Below, in pieces: positions 27,765 to 37,954 of a stretch of DNA of 64,000 nt (its first letter is position 1; each line of letters starts with the position of its first letter). The notes under the pieces are model-generated. The model searched no databases and had not been told where the DNA came from. It was given only the letters and a program-made list of their open reading frames with translations. The DNA is from Yamadazyma tenuis (taxonomy: Eukaryota > Ascomycota > Pichiomycetes > Serinales > Debaryomycetaceae): NCBI RefSeq assembly GCF_029203305.1, contig NC_089462.1:1302001-1366000 (forward strand). Direction: 5' to 3'. Made by a program: the position numbers and the translations under genes.

Positions 27765-29582
27765 TTATACTTTAGGAACCGATGAACTCGATGGAGTAGA
27801 CACAATAATTGCTGGCTGCAGACTTGGCTCTCTCTCTTTAAATTTTTCCTTCTCTTCATGATCACTATCATCTTCAGCTATTTCGTAGTCCTTATCCACC
27901 ACAGGTAATTTGGAGTTGCTCACCTTGTTTTGATATCCAACCACGTCTTCGTGGTTAGCAGAAGATAAAGACTTCGAGTGCTGTCTGTTAAATCTAGGTG
28001 CCAACTTATGTTTGTCACCTTCTAATTTGTTCACTGACGTCGTGGAAACAGGACTTTTCAGAATCGGCCTTGATAAGTTATCGTGATTCGGAAGTAACTT
28101 GTAAGCATATTGGATCAAAAACTCAACAACAAACTGCGATAAAGCATATTCGGTGGGATCCAAATCATGATTTGGATGTGACAAGATTGAGGGTTGGAAG
28201 ATAGCTGCCAAGTTTCTTGAAGACATCAAGTTCTCACTAGAATGATTTTGGACCATGGCTAAGAGATCCAAAATATAAAACAATAATTGCTTAGATAATA
28301 TTGGTAATTGATCAAGCATTACTTTGTATTCATCAATTGCATCATGAACATCTTTAGTTAACTTTTTATAATGCTTATTTTTCTTGGATTGCTTCATCTT
28401 TACCATTTCTTCATTCCGTTTCACAAGGCCATCATTATCAACATAATTGACATTCTCATTGTCACTGTTGACATTGTTGTGATCGTTGTCATCATCATCG
28501 TTATCTGCGTCGTTTTCCTCATCATTATCGCCAAATACTTCATGCTTTCCAACCAGCTCTATGGTATCCATTCGATTATCCAACAGTATTGACCCACCCA
28601 TAACTTCATCGTGATAGTTATCAGGGGATAATGAGGGAGACGGTAAAGAGTTAGACGTGTCAACAGTTTTGGGGGTTTGTGTCACATTAGAAGTAACATT
28701 GGAGTTAAATTCATTAAGCTTGAAAGCTTCAACTGGGGTATCAGCTGCCTCAACTAGGGTTGGTGACATTTTTGATTTCAATAATTTCTTGGGGTTACTG
28801 GCCTTGTATTTCATATAGTTGATGATCCTAGCCCGACTTCTTAAGGGAGCTCTGAAAATTTCATACAATTCCAAAGGAATCAATGGCTCTGGCAATGAGT
28901 TCAAGTATCTTCTTAATATAGAAGCAGCATCATGGACGGTGTAGCCGTCCCAGTTTAATTTTTTACCAAAATCTGGGGGAGTATTGAATAATACCTGCAA
29001 TTCTTTCAATCTCTTTGAAGAACCGCCCACCCGGAATATACCTTCCACGCTCAAACCATTGGTTTTCAAAAACACCCCACATTTGGCTACCACAACTGGA
29101 ATTCTACCATATTGCAAAACTTCACCTGAATCATTTTCAGCAAATATCGATATTTTAGCACATGCTTGATTGACAGCTTCTTCAAGCGGGACCCCAAAGT
29201 ATTTTGAGTTCTTATCGACTAAGGGGTTGCTCAACAAAAAGGAGTCTCGATGTTGTCTAATGCTAGCATTGGGGTTGGGAGTGTTCCCAAAATGGTTTAT
29301 GGCTGAATTGTTGTCGCTTTGACTGTGGGACCTCACCCTATTAACATTATTGGCTGATCTTGACTTGTGGTTGAGCAGAGGCCTAAGAAACTCCTGGTTG
29401 TAAGAGTTTTGATTGGAACTGGGAATATTCTCAGCATCACTATATTTATAGTCACTAGATGACATTATATCATTATCACTTATTTCATTGACACTTTCAT
29501 TGGATAGAAGGTTCTTATTCTTCAAGTTTTTGACCCAACCGAATATCGAATTGCGGTTATTTGGAGAAGAAGAGTGGCTCAT
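27765..29582 (-). CDS. SAC7: Rho GTPase-activating protein, Sac7/Bag7 type
   Basis: Stimulates GTP hydrolysis on Rho1, thereby limiting cell-wall integrity and actin signalling. 605 residues. The first 125 are polar and disordered. The RhoGAP domain begins at FGVPLEEAVNQA (129) with the arginine finger in GIFRVGGSSKR at residue 184, then WDGYTVHDAASILRRYLNSLPEPLIPL. A long acidic/asparagine-rich insertion of about 130 residues (about 270-400, with DNDDDDNDHNNVNSDN) splits the domain before DAIDEYKVMLDQLPILSKQLLFYILDLL and NLAAIFQPSIL. The C-terminal 130 residues are disordered. S. cerevisiae has two copies from genome duplication (Sac7, Bag7); a single ancestor is expected here. Confidence 0.85.
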   Translation of the reverse strand: MSHSSSPNNRNSIFGWVKNLKNKNLLSNESVNEISDNDIMSSSDYKYSDAENIPSSNQNSYNQEFLRPLLNHKSRSANNVNRVRSHSQSDNNSAINHFGNTPNPNASIRQHRDSFLLSNPLVDKNSKYFGVPLEEAVNQACAKISIFAENDSGEVLQYGRIPVVVAKCGVFLKTNGLSVEGIFRVGGSSKRLKELQVLFNTPPDFGKKLNWDGYTVHDAASILRRYLNSLPEPLIPLELYEIFRAPLRSRARIINYMKYKASNPKKLLKSKMSPTLVEAADTPVEAFKLNEFNSNVTSNVTQTPKTVDTSNSLPSPSLSPDNYHDEVMGGSILLDNRMDTIELVGKHEVFGDNDEENDADNDDDDNDHNNVNSDNENVNYVDNDGLVKRNEEMVKMKQSKKNKHYKKLTKDVHDAIDEYKVMLDQLPILSKQLLFYILDLLAMVQNHSSENLMSSRNLAAIFQPSILSHPNHDLDPTEYALSQFVVEFLIQYAYKLLPNHDNLSRPILKSPVSTTSVNKLEGDKHKLAPRFNRQHSKSLSSANHEDVVGYQNKVSNSKLPVVDKDYEIAEDDSDHEEKEKFKEREPSLQPAIIVSTPSSSSVPKV

Positions 29583-30835
29583 ATTATACCATTAACCAAT
29601 ATTGATACACGTCTAGGACTACTTAAGTCTGGGGAATAGGTTATCAGTTGAATACAAAAGTGGAGAAAGAACGGAAATAAATTGTATTGGATCCCAAGAA
29701 CAACTTAACTTATGGGGTACCTTATAAGATGTATAGCTTGAAATTGGGGGTCTCTTTTTCAAGGGGAAAAAAACCTAATGACTTGCAAAAACAATACTTT
29801 TCGTCAATTGTTTTTGCGCACTGAGATCAATGAAAATGGGTGAGTTGCCAGAGAAATCCTCTTGTTTTGTGCAATAGTGAAAAAGCGAACGATCCACGAA
29901 AATCGCCTTCGTGAATTTAATGACCACCTCTTGGGTTGTCTAGACAAAATTAAATTGTAAATAGTACCAATATAAGCACACACCTGTTCCTTTCTCTTAT
30001 ATGGAGACGATATAGCCTGGAAAGTCTCTTTCGCTTGTACCCCTTATGGGGAGGGCTTTTTTTTGAGACCTGGACGCGACCGCAGGCGAAAAAAAGGTCT
30101 AGAATTGGCATGACTTTACCTAGCTGGTAAGTTTCTAATAATAAATTGTAATTACCAGTATGCTTTTAACATGTCTGGTATTGCTCCACGAGAGTCAGGC
30201 GAATGGTAATAAGCAAGACATCCCTTCACTAGAGGTTGATTTTGGCATTGAGGAAGTAATTCCTTAACCCGAGGTCCAGACTATTTTGTAAATTAGGAAC
30301 ATAAGAATGTGTAATACTAGTCGTAATGGGTGATATAGATTGATATGAAGAAGATATAGAGCTTCTTATTACTCATAGTCAAGAGACGGGTGTGCAAGTA
30401 GCTTTATTTCGATGCAGAGCCAGTGCATTATGATCAAGGAAATCAGATTCTTTGGTTGTTGCGGCTAGAGTAAATGTATTACTCTACAAAGGTGGACCAA
30501 ACCATCACTACCCTTTTGGGTGGGCCCAAGAGAATTAATCACATGTGTTAGTTATGGGCAATACTCCCAATTTCGTGGCTGCAATTTTTCGCTTATCACA
30601 AGAGGCTTGTTTCAAAGCGACCGTTTCATATTGCTAACTACAAGTTTATTGAATATGGGGCATACTCTATTAATAGCGATTACAGCAATTTAAAACCATA
30701 CAGCCTTGTACTCTTTCAATAACAGGCTTTGAATGCGGGACTTGAACCCTACCATTTGGAACTATGTGTATGTATCAATATTTGATGTACTGGATGCAAG
30801 CGCAGATTAATTTTCTAAATACATGGTGAATTCAG
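29583..30835. other. Large intergenic region upstream of the RhoGAP gene
   Basis: 1253 bp between the RhoGAP start and the RVS167 stop, with no plausible coding frame. It contains a small inverted repeat (AGACCT at 30065-30070 / AGGTCT near 30097) flanking a GC-rich segment, and several T-runs. A GGGACTTGAACCC segment near 30737 looks like a T-arm on the minus strand but no tRNA could be built around it. Long upstream regions are common for signalling genes. Confidence 0.4.
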
Positions 30836-32209
30836 CTAAAGTTGAACATAATTTCCCGGGAATACACCAGTCTGTCCATTGTACCTTCCGGTCCACCAGC
30901 CGTTGACATCAGCGGTTCTCTCAACAATCTCTATAACGGCTCCAGCTGGGAACGTTAAATCGCCTTGAGCTTGAGCAGTATATTCGTACAATGCAGTACA
31001 GGTTTGGGATCCGGTGGCAATAGCCGAAACAGGTGTAGCAGGGGTCGGAGAGATCGGGCTTGGTGATCCGTAACCTCCGTAAGCTGGGGCTGCAACACCT
31101 GCACCGTATGCAGGGGCCGAACTTGGAGGTGTTTGGTACTGGGGTGATTGCGGTTGTCCGTACTGTGGCTGACCATATTGGGGTTGGCCTGGTGCTACAT
31201 ATCCAGGTCCATTGGGGTTCTTGTAATCACCATATTGTTGAACGGGAGCAGCACCTGGGGAATAAGGTGGCAACGTATTCGTTTCACCAGCACCATAAGC
31301 CCCATAAGCCGGAGTTCCTTCAGCACCTTGAGCAGCAAACCTTCTCTTCGTAGCTTCCAATTTGGCTTTAGCGTGTCCCACCTTGAAGTGGGTAATACCA
31401 ATGGCATCAGTTTGTTCTTCCACACCGCCCTTTTTGAAATGGTAGGCTTCAACAATATCAGTGGTCAAGTCAAAGTATGGGATTTTCAATTCTTCCATTC
31501 GGTTGTATAAAGTGTAGAAGATATTCAATTGCATATAATAGAAACTCACAAACAATGGACGAATGAAGTCACTTTGCATTTGGAACAAGATAGGCAATTC
31601 GGTTTTCAACATGTCATTATAATAATCGTACTCTTGTTGAGCAATTTGGATTTCAGCTTCGGCATTATACATCTTTTCTTCGTCTTTCGCTGTTCTTTCC
31701 TTTTTATCTTGGTACTTTTTGTAAGTTCTGTTACGCCTGTCCAAGTCAACTTGCTTATGATCTCTTTTGGTGGCCATTTTTCTAATACATTGAATGACCT
31801 TCAAAAGCTCTTGAGCTGGAGCAACAATCCTAGTTTCAATCAACTGCAAATCTGGCTTTAAAGTTTCTTTCAACTCGAGGACAACCTCTCGGTACAGCTC
31901 ACTAGCCTTAATACCTTCAGGGTTATCTTCAGGTTGAGCAGCATTAGGATCACTTAATTTCCCACTGATAGGCTTATAGATTTCCTCAATGGCCTTGCTA
32001 AAATCCACTTGGTAATCCAACATCCCATTTACAGCATTGAAATACCTCTTACTTTCGTCGCTCAATTTTTTGGTTTCAAGCTCCAATTCTTTGAATCTTC
32101 TTTCAGCATCGGCATAAACAGGGTCATGGGTTATTTCACCCATGTTCAACTTTTGCCGAAAGTTCTGTGGTGCTCTAACAATTGTTTTTTTCAATCCTTT
32201 GAAAGACAT
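30836..32209 (-). CDS. RVS167: Amphiphysin homologue Rvs167 (BAR-GPA-SH3)
   Basis: Partner of Rvs161 in endocytic vesicle scission. 457 residues (482 in S. cerevisiae). The N-terminal [22 protein letters not shown] amphipathic helix leads into the BAR domain (about 1-245, with [26 protein letters not shown]). The middle (about 290-395) is Gly/Pro/Ala/Tyr-rich with [11 protein letters not shown] repeats. An SH3 domain closes the protein: [23 protein letters not shown]...[22 protein letters not shown]. All SH3 ligand-binding residues (ALYEY, WW, P, NY) are present. Divergent from BNA2. Confidence 0.97.
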   Translation of the reverse strand: MSFKGLKKTIVRAPQNFRQKLNMGEITHDPVYADAERRFKELELETKKLSDESKRYFNAVNGMLDYQVDFSKAIEEIYKPISGKLSDPNAAQPEDNPEGIKASELYREVVLELKETLKPDLQLIETRIVAPAQELLKVIQCIRKMATKRDHKQVDLDRRNRTYKKYQDKKERTAKDEEKMYNAEAEIQIAQQEYDYYNDMLKTELPILFQMQSDFIRPLFVSFYYMQLNIFYTLYNRMEELKIPYFDLTTDIVEAYHFKKGGVEEQTDAIGITHFKVGHAKAKLEATKRRFAAQGAEGTPAYGAYGAGETNTLPPYSPGAAPVQQYGDYKNPNGPGYVAPGQPQYGQPQYGQPQSPQYQTPPSSAPAYGAGVAAPAYGGYGSPSPISPTPATPVSAIATGSQTCTALYEYTAQAQGDLTFPAGAVIEIVERTADVNGWWTGRYNGQTGVFPGNYVQL

Positions 32210-33308
32210 ATTGCGATGTGTTTACCTACACTGGTAGAAATTGGATACTCAAGCTTCTTTCCGTGATCAAGGGGTCCGCGCCTAAGAAACATATGGTCGT
32301 GCAATTGACAATTAACAAGTCCATCTTACAACGAGAACGGGCTTAAACGGTGTATACTTATGGTGGAACCTCCTCGTTTACAATATAAATCCGACCGTCA
32401 GTCTATAAAATAGTCAAAATTTATTTTGGGCATTAATTCGGCATTTGTATGGTTTATTTGGAGCACTTTGTACGTATTTGCAGTGTAGAAAACCTTCTTG
32501 GTAGTGAACAGTACACAATATCACAAGTACAAGGGAGCAGTCGATCACAAATCATTGGTACTCAAGATGAGCTCGAATAAGCTCGAATGGTCTCGAGTTA
32601 TGAGTTATAATTCTTGTATCTCGCCATACTCAATTGATTTCGCAGCCTATTTTGTGAATTCGATCCTCTACTACACAAACACCATGGGATTTGAAAGTAT
32701 ATTCTTGAAAGCTACTAACCAGGAAGCTATTGGCTTCTTGATCTGGTGGACCATCTCCTCTCTCTACAAGGTGGTATAATTTCATCTGAACTTGAAGACA
32801 AAATTATCTCGTCGTAATCAAGCCACCCTTTCACAGCTATAAAAAAGCTTCTACAACGAGCCCCCAATTCAGATAAGTAAAATCCTACAGACACACATTT
32901 TTGAAGTTCTTGGTTTCATAGAAATCTTCATACGACAAAACAGTCGGAACGCAAGAAGTTAAGAATTAAGAAGCAGCACTGTAATGAGGACCTTTCTTGA
33001 ACTAATGTCTAGTGGTTGAGAAAGGTACCATTAGGGCATCGGTTTTGAGGTAAACAAGTGTGATTCCAGTAGTTATGCTCTCATTAACTCCAAGAAATTA
33101 AGATTAGTGATTCATGCGTAGAACAATATTATAGCTTTGACCTCGTACCACTTGTGGTGCAATCTGGAGAGAAGATCGCATCAGATACCATGACTGCTCT
33201 CCGAAAACCAAAATCTTAGACTAGCCCCGATTTCGCATCAGCCCATGAAAATTTCTGCTGACAAAAACCGTTTGATTCCGAAACACCTTAGTTTATCAGC
33301 ACACCAAT
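32210..33308. promoter_or_regulatory. Divergent intergenic region RVS167 / BNA2
   Basis: 1099 bp. CCGCGCC at 32276-32282 lies about 70 bp before RVS167. An ATG-started 70-codon frame at 32567-32779 (plus) encodes an aromatic-rich peptide of unknown type; I do not call it a gene. Nothing else was recognised. Confidence 0.4.
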
Positions 33309-34658
33309 ATGATAAACCCAGAAGACTATGGGGTTTATCCAACCTCAGGATTTCTACCATCGAAACTACCACTTGAAAAATTGCCTCAAGACTATTATAA
33401 GCCTTGGGAAACCATCGTGTCTAACTTACCTTCATTGATATTGAATAGGAGAGTTAGGACGGTTATCAATAAGTTACCCCTTCTTGACACAACATTACTT
33501 GAAAGTTTTGAACAACAAAGAAGAGCCTACCAAGTATTGGGGTTTTTGGCTCATGGCTACATATGGGGGAGTGATGAACCCATAAATAAACTACCACAAC
33601 AGATTGCAAAACCATTGCTTGAAGTAAGCGAGCCATTGGGACTACCTCCGTTGGCCACATACGCAGGGTTATGTCTTTGGAACTTCAAGCAAATTGTTCC
33701 TGACGAGTCAAATGTATGGGACCTTGACAATTTAACCACTATAAACACTTTTACGGGTGGCATGGATGAGAGCTGGTTCTATTTGATTAGTGTTCATTTT
33801 GAATACAAGGCAAGCTTCACAGTGAACACAGGTTTAAAGATATTGGAAGCCATTGAACAAGATGCTCCTGAACTTGTAACAAAGCACCTTCAAACTTTGG
33901 CTGAAATGATTGATCACTTGGGTTCCGTGTTGATGAGAATGGAAGAGATGTGTGATCCCCATATCTTTTATTTTAGGATAAGACCATTTTTGGCAGGTTG
34001 GAGAAATATGGCGGATGCAGGCCTAGATAAGAGTGGTGTGATATATGGTAATGATCCGAATCCTAAAGTATATGCTGGTGGCTCCAATGCTCAATCTTCA
34101 TCTATCCAATTTTTGGATGCTTTATTGAATGTGAAACATTTTCCAACAGGGCAAAGGCCCGTGCCCCACCAGAATACGCCTTCTAATACTCAACCACCCA
34201 GTGAGAGTAACTTTATGAATGAAATGAGAGAATATATGCCTAGACCACACAGGGAGTTCTTACAAAAGATTGAAAGTATATCAACCATCAGTGAATATGT
34301 TACCAGCCGCAGGGACCAGTACCCAGAACTCACGCTCAGCTACGATGCTTCTCTTGCTATGTTGAAGCTGTTCAGAGATAAACATATCCAAATTGTTACC
34401 AGATATATCATTTTGCAAGCCAAGAAGGGAAGTAAGCTAGGCTCTTCTTCAACAATGAGATCTGGCTTGGCAAAATCTAGAAGCAAGAAAAAAGAGGAAG
34501 AACAACGTGGAACTGGAGGAACTGCTTTGCTTCCATTTCTAAAACAATGCAGAGATGAAACAGGTGATCCAGCTGCTGGTAATTGGGGTAAAAGAATCCT
34601 TAGTGATGGTGTAATGAGATTGAATTTCAGTAGACCCAATGGAATTAATGAAGACTAA
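33309..34658 (+). CDS. BNA2: Indoleamine 2,3-dioxygenase Bna2
   Basis: Haem enzyme that opens the indole ring of tryptophan to N-formylkynurenine, the first step of de novo NAD synthesis. 449 residues (453 in S. cerevisiae). IDO-family landmarks are [61 protein letters not shown], and the proximal-histidine segment FRDKHIQIVTRYI with His at residue 359, followed by RGTGGTALLPFLKQCRDET. Codon 354 is CTG where human IDO1 has serine (LVSLRSYH), supporting serine decoding. No targeting signal is seen. Confidence 0.96.
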   Translation: MINPEDYGVYPTSGFLPSKLPLEKLPQDYYKPWETIVSNLPSLILNRRVRTVINKLPLLDTTLLESFEQQRRAYQVLGFLAHGYIWGSDEPINKLPQQIAKPLLEVSEPLGLPPLATYAGLCLWNFKQIVPDESNVWDLDNLTTINTFTGGMDESWFYLISVHFEYKASFTVNTGLKILEAIEQDAPELVTKHLQTLAEMIDHLGSVLMRMEEMCDPHIFYFRIRPFLAGWRNMADAGLDKSGVIYGNDPNPKVYAGGSNAQSSSIQFLDALLNVKHFPTGQRPVPHQNTPSNTQPPSESNFMNEMREYMPRPHREFLQKIESISTISEYVTSRRDQYPELTLSYDASLAMLKLFRDKHIQIVTRYIILQAKKGSKLGSSSTMRSGLAKSRSKKKEEEQRGTGGTALLPFLKQCRDETGDPAAGNWGKRILSDGVMRLNFSRPNGINED

Positions 34659-34981
34659 ATTTTCACGAAACAAAGCGGAGTCAGTTGTTGGTATGGGTTT
34701 CCAATGAACTATTGTGTAAATAGAGTAATAAAATGCTTTTATGACAGTGACGTTGTCTTAACTTTTTGCAGACCACTTGTTTGTGGGTCAGCGAGACAGC
34801 ACTATGAAGATGAAAGTAGAGGGTGAAGTAGTCGTGAAAGAAACTCCGGGAGCCAATGTAAAGATGTTGTGAGACCTCGAGGATACTTTAACAACGGCTT
34901 CGGCTTCTTATTGTCCAGTAACTCTGGTTATTTTTATTGTCTTCTGGCACCTCAGTTCGCACCAGAAAATTTTTTTGATGT
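34659..34981 (+). promoter_or_regulatory. HTS1 promoter and leader
   Basis: 323 bp between BNA2 and HTS1. The leader ends with a short upstream frame whose ATG (34978) overlaps the first HTS1 ATG (34982) in another frame. I found no clear Gcn4 site (TGACTC). Confidence 0.4.
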
Positions 34982-35007
34982 ATGCTTCAATTCAGACCGC
35001 TTTTTAA
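34978..35007 (+). promoter_or_regulatory. Nine-codon out-of-frame uORF over the first HTS1 start
   Basis: ATG at 34978 opens a frame of nine codons ending in TAA at 35005-35007. It overlaps the long-form HTS1 ATG (34982) and ends 13 nt before the short-form ATG (35021). It could steer ribosomes between the two starts; this depends on where transcripts begin. Confidence 0.55.
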
Positions 35008-36652
35008 TAGTATAAAGAAAATGTCGACCACAAGCAACGCTAAAGAGGCCATAAAGGAAGCTTTGCAATCAGCAGAATCTCAAACAAGCAACTCGAACAT
35101 AGGAGAGGCTTCTAAAAAAGCTGGTACAAAGATCAGTAAGAAAAATGCCAAAAAGGCAGCTGACTCAAGCCAGTTTGTGTTGAAAGTACCAAAGGGTACT
35201 AAAGACTGGGCTGATCAAGATATGGTGATCAGAGAAGGTATTTTTGGTTCTTTAAGTTCCATGTTCAAGAGACATGGAGGTGTGACAATTGACACTCCAG
35301 TTTTCGAATTGAGAGAGATTTTGACTGGAAAGTATGGGGAAGATTCTAAATTGATCTACAATTTAGAAGATCAAGGTGGTGAATTGACATCTTTACGTTA
35401 CGATTTGACAGTTCCATTTGCTAGATTCGTGGCTGCAAACAACATTACCAGCATTAAGAGATACCACATTGCTAAAGTCTACAGAAGGGACCAACCTGCC
35501 ATGACTAAAGGAAGAATGAGAGAGTTCTATCAGTGTGATTTCGATATTGCTGGAAACTACGACTTGATGGTACCAGACTCAGAGATTTTGAATATTCTTG
35601 TTGAAGGATTAAGCGGTTTGGGAATCAAGGACTTCAAAATTAAATTGAATCACAGAAAGATTTTGGATGGAATTTTCCAGAGTTGTGGTGTGAAGGATGA
35701 AGACGTGAGAAGAATAAGTAGTGCAGTCGATAAGTTAGACAAAGCTCCCTGGGAAGCCGTTAAAAAGGAAATGATTGAAGAGAAGAACCAATCGGAAGAT
35801 GTAGCTAATAGAATTGGTGAGTTCGTGAAGTTAAAAGGTACCATCAGAGAAGTTTTGAATCTTTTGGAGAAGAGTGAGATTTTAGCGTCGAACGAAAGTG
35901 CCCAGACTGGTATCAAAGAAATGTCTGTGTTAGCAGACTACGTTGATGCTTTTGATATCAATGACCGCATTTCCTTCGACTTGTCTTTGGCCAGAGGATT
36001 GGATTACTATACTGGTTTGATTTATGAAGCTGTTACGGGTGCCTCTGCTCCCCCCAAAAATGCCGTTGAATTGAAGGCTAAGGCTAAGGGAAAAGAAGAT
36101 GAAGATGCTTCAGAGTATGTTGGTGTTGGTTCTATTGCTGCTGGTGGAAGATACGATGGTTTAGTGGGGATGTTTTCCAACGGAAAGTCTATTCCATGTG
36201 TTGGAATCTCATTCGGAGTCGAAAGATTATTTTCTATCATCAAGACCAGAATTGCAAAGCAGTTGGTGAACCAGAGTGCTTCACAGACTCAAGTATACGT
36301 CATGGCTTTTGGGGGTGGTGAAGGCTGGAACGGGTTCTTGAAAGAAAGAATGTCAGTTTCCAAACAATTATGGGATAATGACATCAACTGCGAATATTTA
36401 TACAAGGCCAAAGCCAATATCCGGAAACAATTCGACGCTGCTGAAAAGTCTGGTGCATCAGTAGCGGTGATATTGGGTAAAGAAGAGTTCCCAGCAGGTA
36501 AATTAAGAATCAAATTATTGAACCAAGGAAATGATAGTGATGAAGGTGAGTTAATTGAAGCAGGAACCTTGGTTGACTACGTGAAGGAGAAATTAGATGC
36601 TTTAAACAAAGATGGAATGGATGAAATCACCAGATTGATCAAAGGTTTATAA
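34982..36652 (+). CDS. HTS1: Histidyl-tRNA synthetase, cytosolic and mitochondrial forms
   Basis: Class II aminoacyl-tRNA synthetase charging tRNA-His. 556 residues from ATG 34982. The first 13, [13 protein letters not shown], look like a short mitochondrial presequence, and a second ATG at 35021 ([10 protein letters not shown]) would give the cytosolic form, the dual-start arrangement known for yeast HTS1. Motif 1 is around [12 protein letters not shown]; motif 2 is [24 protein letters not shown]; the histidine-specific motif is [12 protein letters not shown]; motif 3 is [11 protein letters not shown]. The C-terminal anticodon-binding domain (about 440-556) includes [29 protein letters not shown]. 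Convergent with the desaturase gene, 53 bp apart. Confidence 0.97.
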   Translation: MLQFRPLFNSIKKMSTTSNAKEAIKEALQSAESQTSNSNIGEASKKAGTKISKKNAKKAADSSQFVLKVPKGTKDWADQDMVIREGIFGSLSSMFKRHGGVTIDTPVFELREILTGKYGEDSKLIYNLEDQGGELTSLRYDLTVPFARFVAANNITSIKRYHIAKVYRRDQPAMTKGRMREFYQCDFDIAGNYDLMVPDSEILNILVEGLSGLGIKDFKIKLNHRKILDGIFQSCGVKDEDVRRISSAVDKLDKAPWEAVKKEMIEEKNQSEDVANRIGEFVKLKGTIREVLNLLEKSEILASNESAQTGIKEMSVLADYVDAFDINDRISFDLSLARGLDYYTGLIYEAVTGASAPPKNAVELKAKAKGKEDEDASEYVGVGSIAAGGRYDGLVGMFSNGKSIPCVGISFGVERLFSIIKTRIAKQLVNQSASQTQVYVMAFGGGEGWNGFLKERMSVSKQLWDNDINCEYLYKAKANIRKQFDAAEKSGASVAVILGKEEFPAGKLRIKLLNQGNDSDEGELIEAGTLVDYVKEKLDALNKDGMDEITRLIKGL

Positions 36653-36705
36653 ACCTCTCTACTTGTTTATAAAGTTTCATATTCTTGTCTTATAGATTCA
36701 AATAT

Positions 36706-37827
36706 TTAGGAGTTTACGTCTAAACGGCCAACCTTTTTACCACTTTTCTCTTTCCCAGACCGTTTGACACGATTCCACAACAGATTGACGTCATTTAATA
36801 CAAACCATATAATCACCCCGGTCCAACTGTGGACTTGTGGCAATGGGTCGTAGAACTCACTGGCCATAGCTCTTAACTTTGGTAACCGAGTCCATGCAAT
36901 ATAAGGGAAATCATGATGTTCATTATGGTAACCCACGTTCCAAGTAAGCCAGTTTAAAGGACCATAGTAACTGTAAGTTTCTGCTGGTAAGAGCTCTTTT
37001 GGAACATACGTTTTGGATGCTTCGCCTTTTGCTTCAAGTTTTGGAATGTTATTTTCATTCAAGACATAGTGTTCAGCGATGAAATGGCCAGCACAAGGGT
37101 GCCATGAACCGGCCAAGAAGCTGCTCATCAAAAAGTAAAACATGGAATGCCAACCCCAGTAAGTAACGATCAAATAATCAATTCCGATTTGATATACCAC
37201 ATTGATCAAATGAATATATGTAAACTTAATTTGGGTGATGAACATTGGTCTTAAAGCATAGAAAAAAATTTGACAAGTAGTAAAGAAAACCTTGCCCAAG
37301 ACATTTGAAAACAACATTCCTTCAAGTTTGGTGGGGAGATCCGTGTCCAAATATTCGTCACCCAAGAACTTATGATGTAGTTGATGGTAAGGTTGAAATG
37401 AGGCACTATAAGGAACACCAATCGGCAAGTTGACTGCTATGGCAAACAACTTGTTATGAAGTGGCTTACGGAAAAGTAAGTTATGGGAAAGCTCATGGAT
37501 AGCAAGGAAAATGGCTTGATTGGCAGTAGCACCTATAATATAACTCAATAGGAAGAATTTAACTGTGAGTGGATGAGTATCTTTTAAATAATATGCAGTT
37601 GATACCTGCAAAATCACCACAAGTATCACTAGCCATTTCGTAAGTGGTTCATGACCCGTTAGTTTTTTTACACCAGGGTGTTTGGCCAATATGTGCTTTC
37701 TTCTTAGAAAATGTGGTTCGAGTTCATTAGTCCAGTAGAATTCATTCAACACTTCGATCAGAGCATCTGCTGCCGGGGTGGTGAATGTGAATGTTTTATT
37801 AGCCTTACGGTGGGTGATGCTGGACAT
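36706..37827 (-). CDS. DES1: Sphingolipid delta-4 desaturase
   Basis: ER membrane di-iron enzyme that introduces the delta-4 double bond into dihydroceramide, on the path to fungal glucosylceramide. 373 residues. Three histidine boxes are intact: HELSH (111-115), HQLHH (148-152) and HNEHH (301-305), the last in NVGYHNEHHDFPYIAW, diagnostic of the DES/DEGS family. An N-terminal TNELEPHFLRRKHILAKHP motif is also typical. Hydrophobic segments at about 65-80, 88-110 and 210-235. The gene is absent from S. cerevisiae but present in CTG-clade and filamentous fungi. The GCGCGG at 37914-37919 lies in its promoter. Confidence 0.95.
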   Translation of the reverse strand: MSSITHRKANKTFTFTTPAADALIEVLNEFYWTNELEPHFLRRKHILAKHPGVKKLTGHEPLTKWLVILVVILQVSTAYYLKDTHPLTVKFFLLSYIIGATANQAIFLAIHELSHNLLFRKPLHNKLFAIAVNLPIGVPYSASFQPYHQLHHKFLGDEYLDTDLPTKLEGMLFSNVLGKVFFTTCQIFFYALRPMFITQIKFTYIHLINVVYQIGIDYLIVTYWGWHSMFYFLMSSFLAGSWHPCAGHFIAEHYVLNENNIPKLEAKGEASKTYVPKELLPAETYSYYGPLNWLTWNVGYHNEHHDFPYIAWTRLPKLRAMASEFYDPLPQVHSWTGVIIWFVLNDVNLLWNRVKRSGKEKSGKKVGRLDVNS

Positions 37828-37954
37828 CTTAAAAACCTGTTTTGGGGAATACAGCTGTGACAGTATATCTTATATATTGTCCGGATCTAAAGTTAATTTG
37901 AAATTTTTTTGATGCGCGGTTGCAGCTCGCACGCTCATACGCTAAACGACCCAG

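Noticed and set aside
30725..30800. T-arm-like GGGACTTGAACCC suggesting a tRNA on the minus strand
   Set aside because: The stem has mismatches and no D-arm, anticodon stem or acceptor stem could be built.
29583..30835. Possible LTR or transposon remnant in the large intergenic gap
   Set aside because: No terminal repeats, target-site duplication or reverse-transcriptase fragments could be seen.
32567..32779. 70-codon ATG frame between RVS167 and BNA2, containing TACTAAC at 32713-32719
   Set aside because: No family resemblance; the branch-like heptamer has an AG immediately after it and no donor partner; such heptamers are expected several times by chance in 64 kb.
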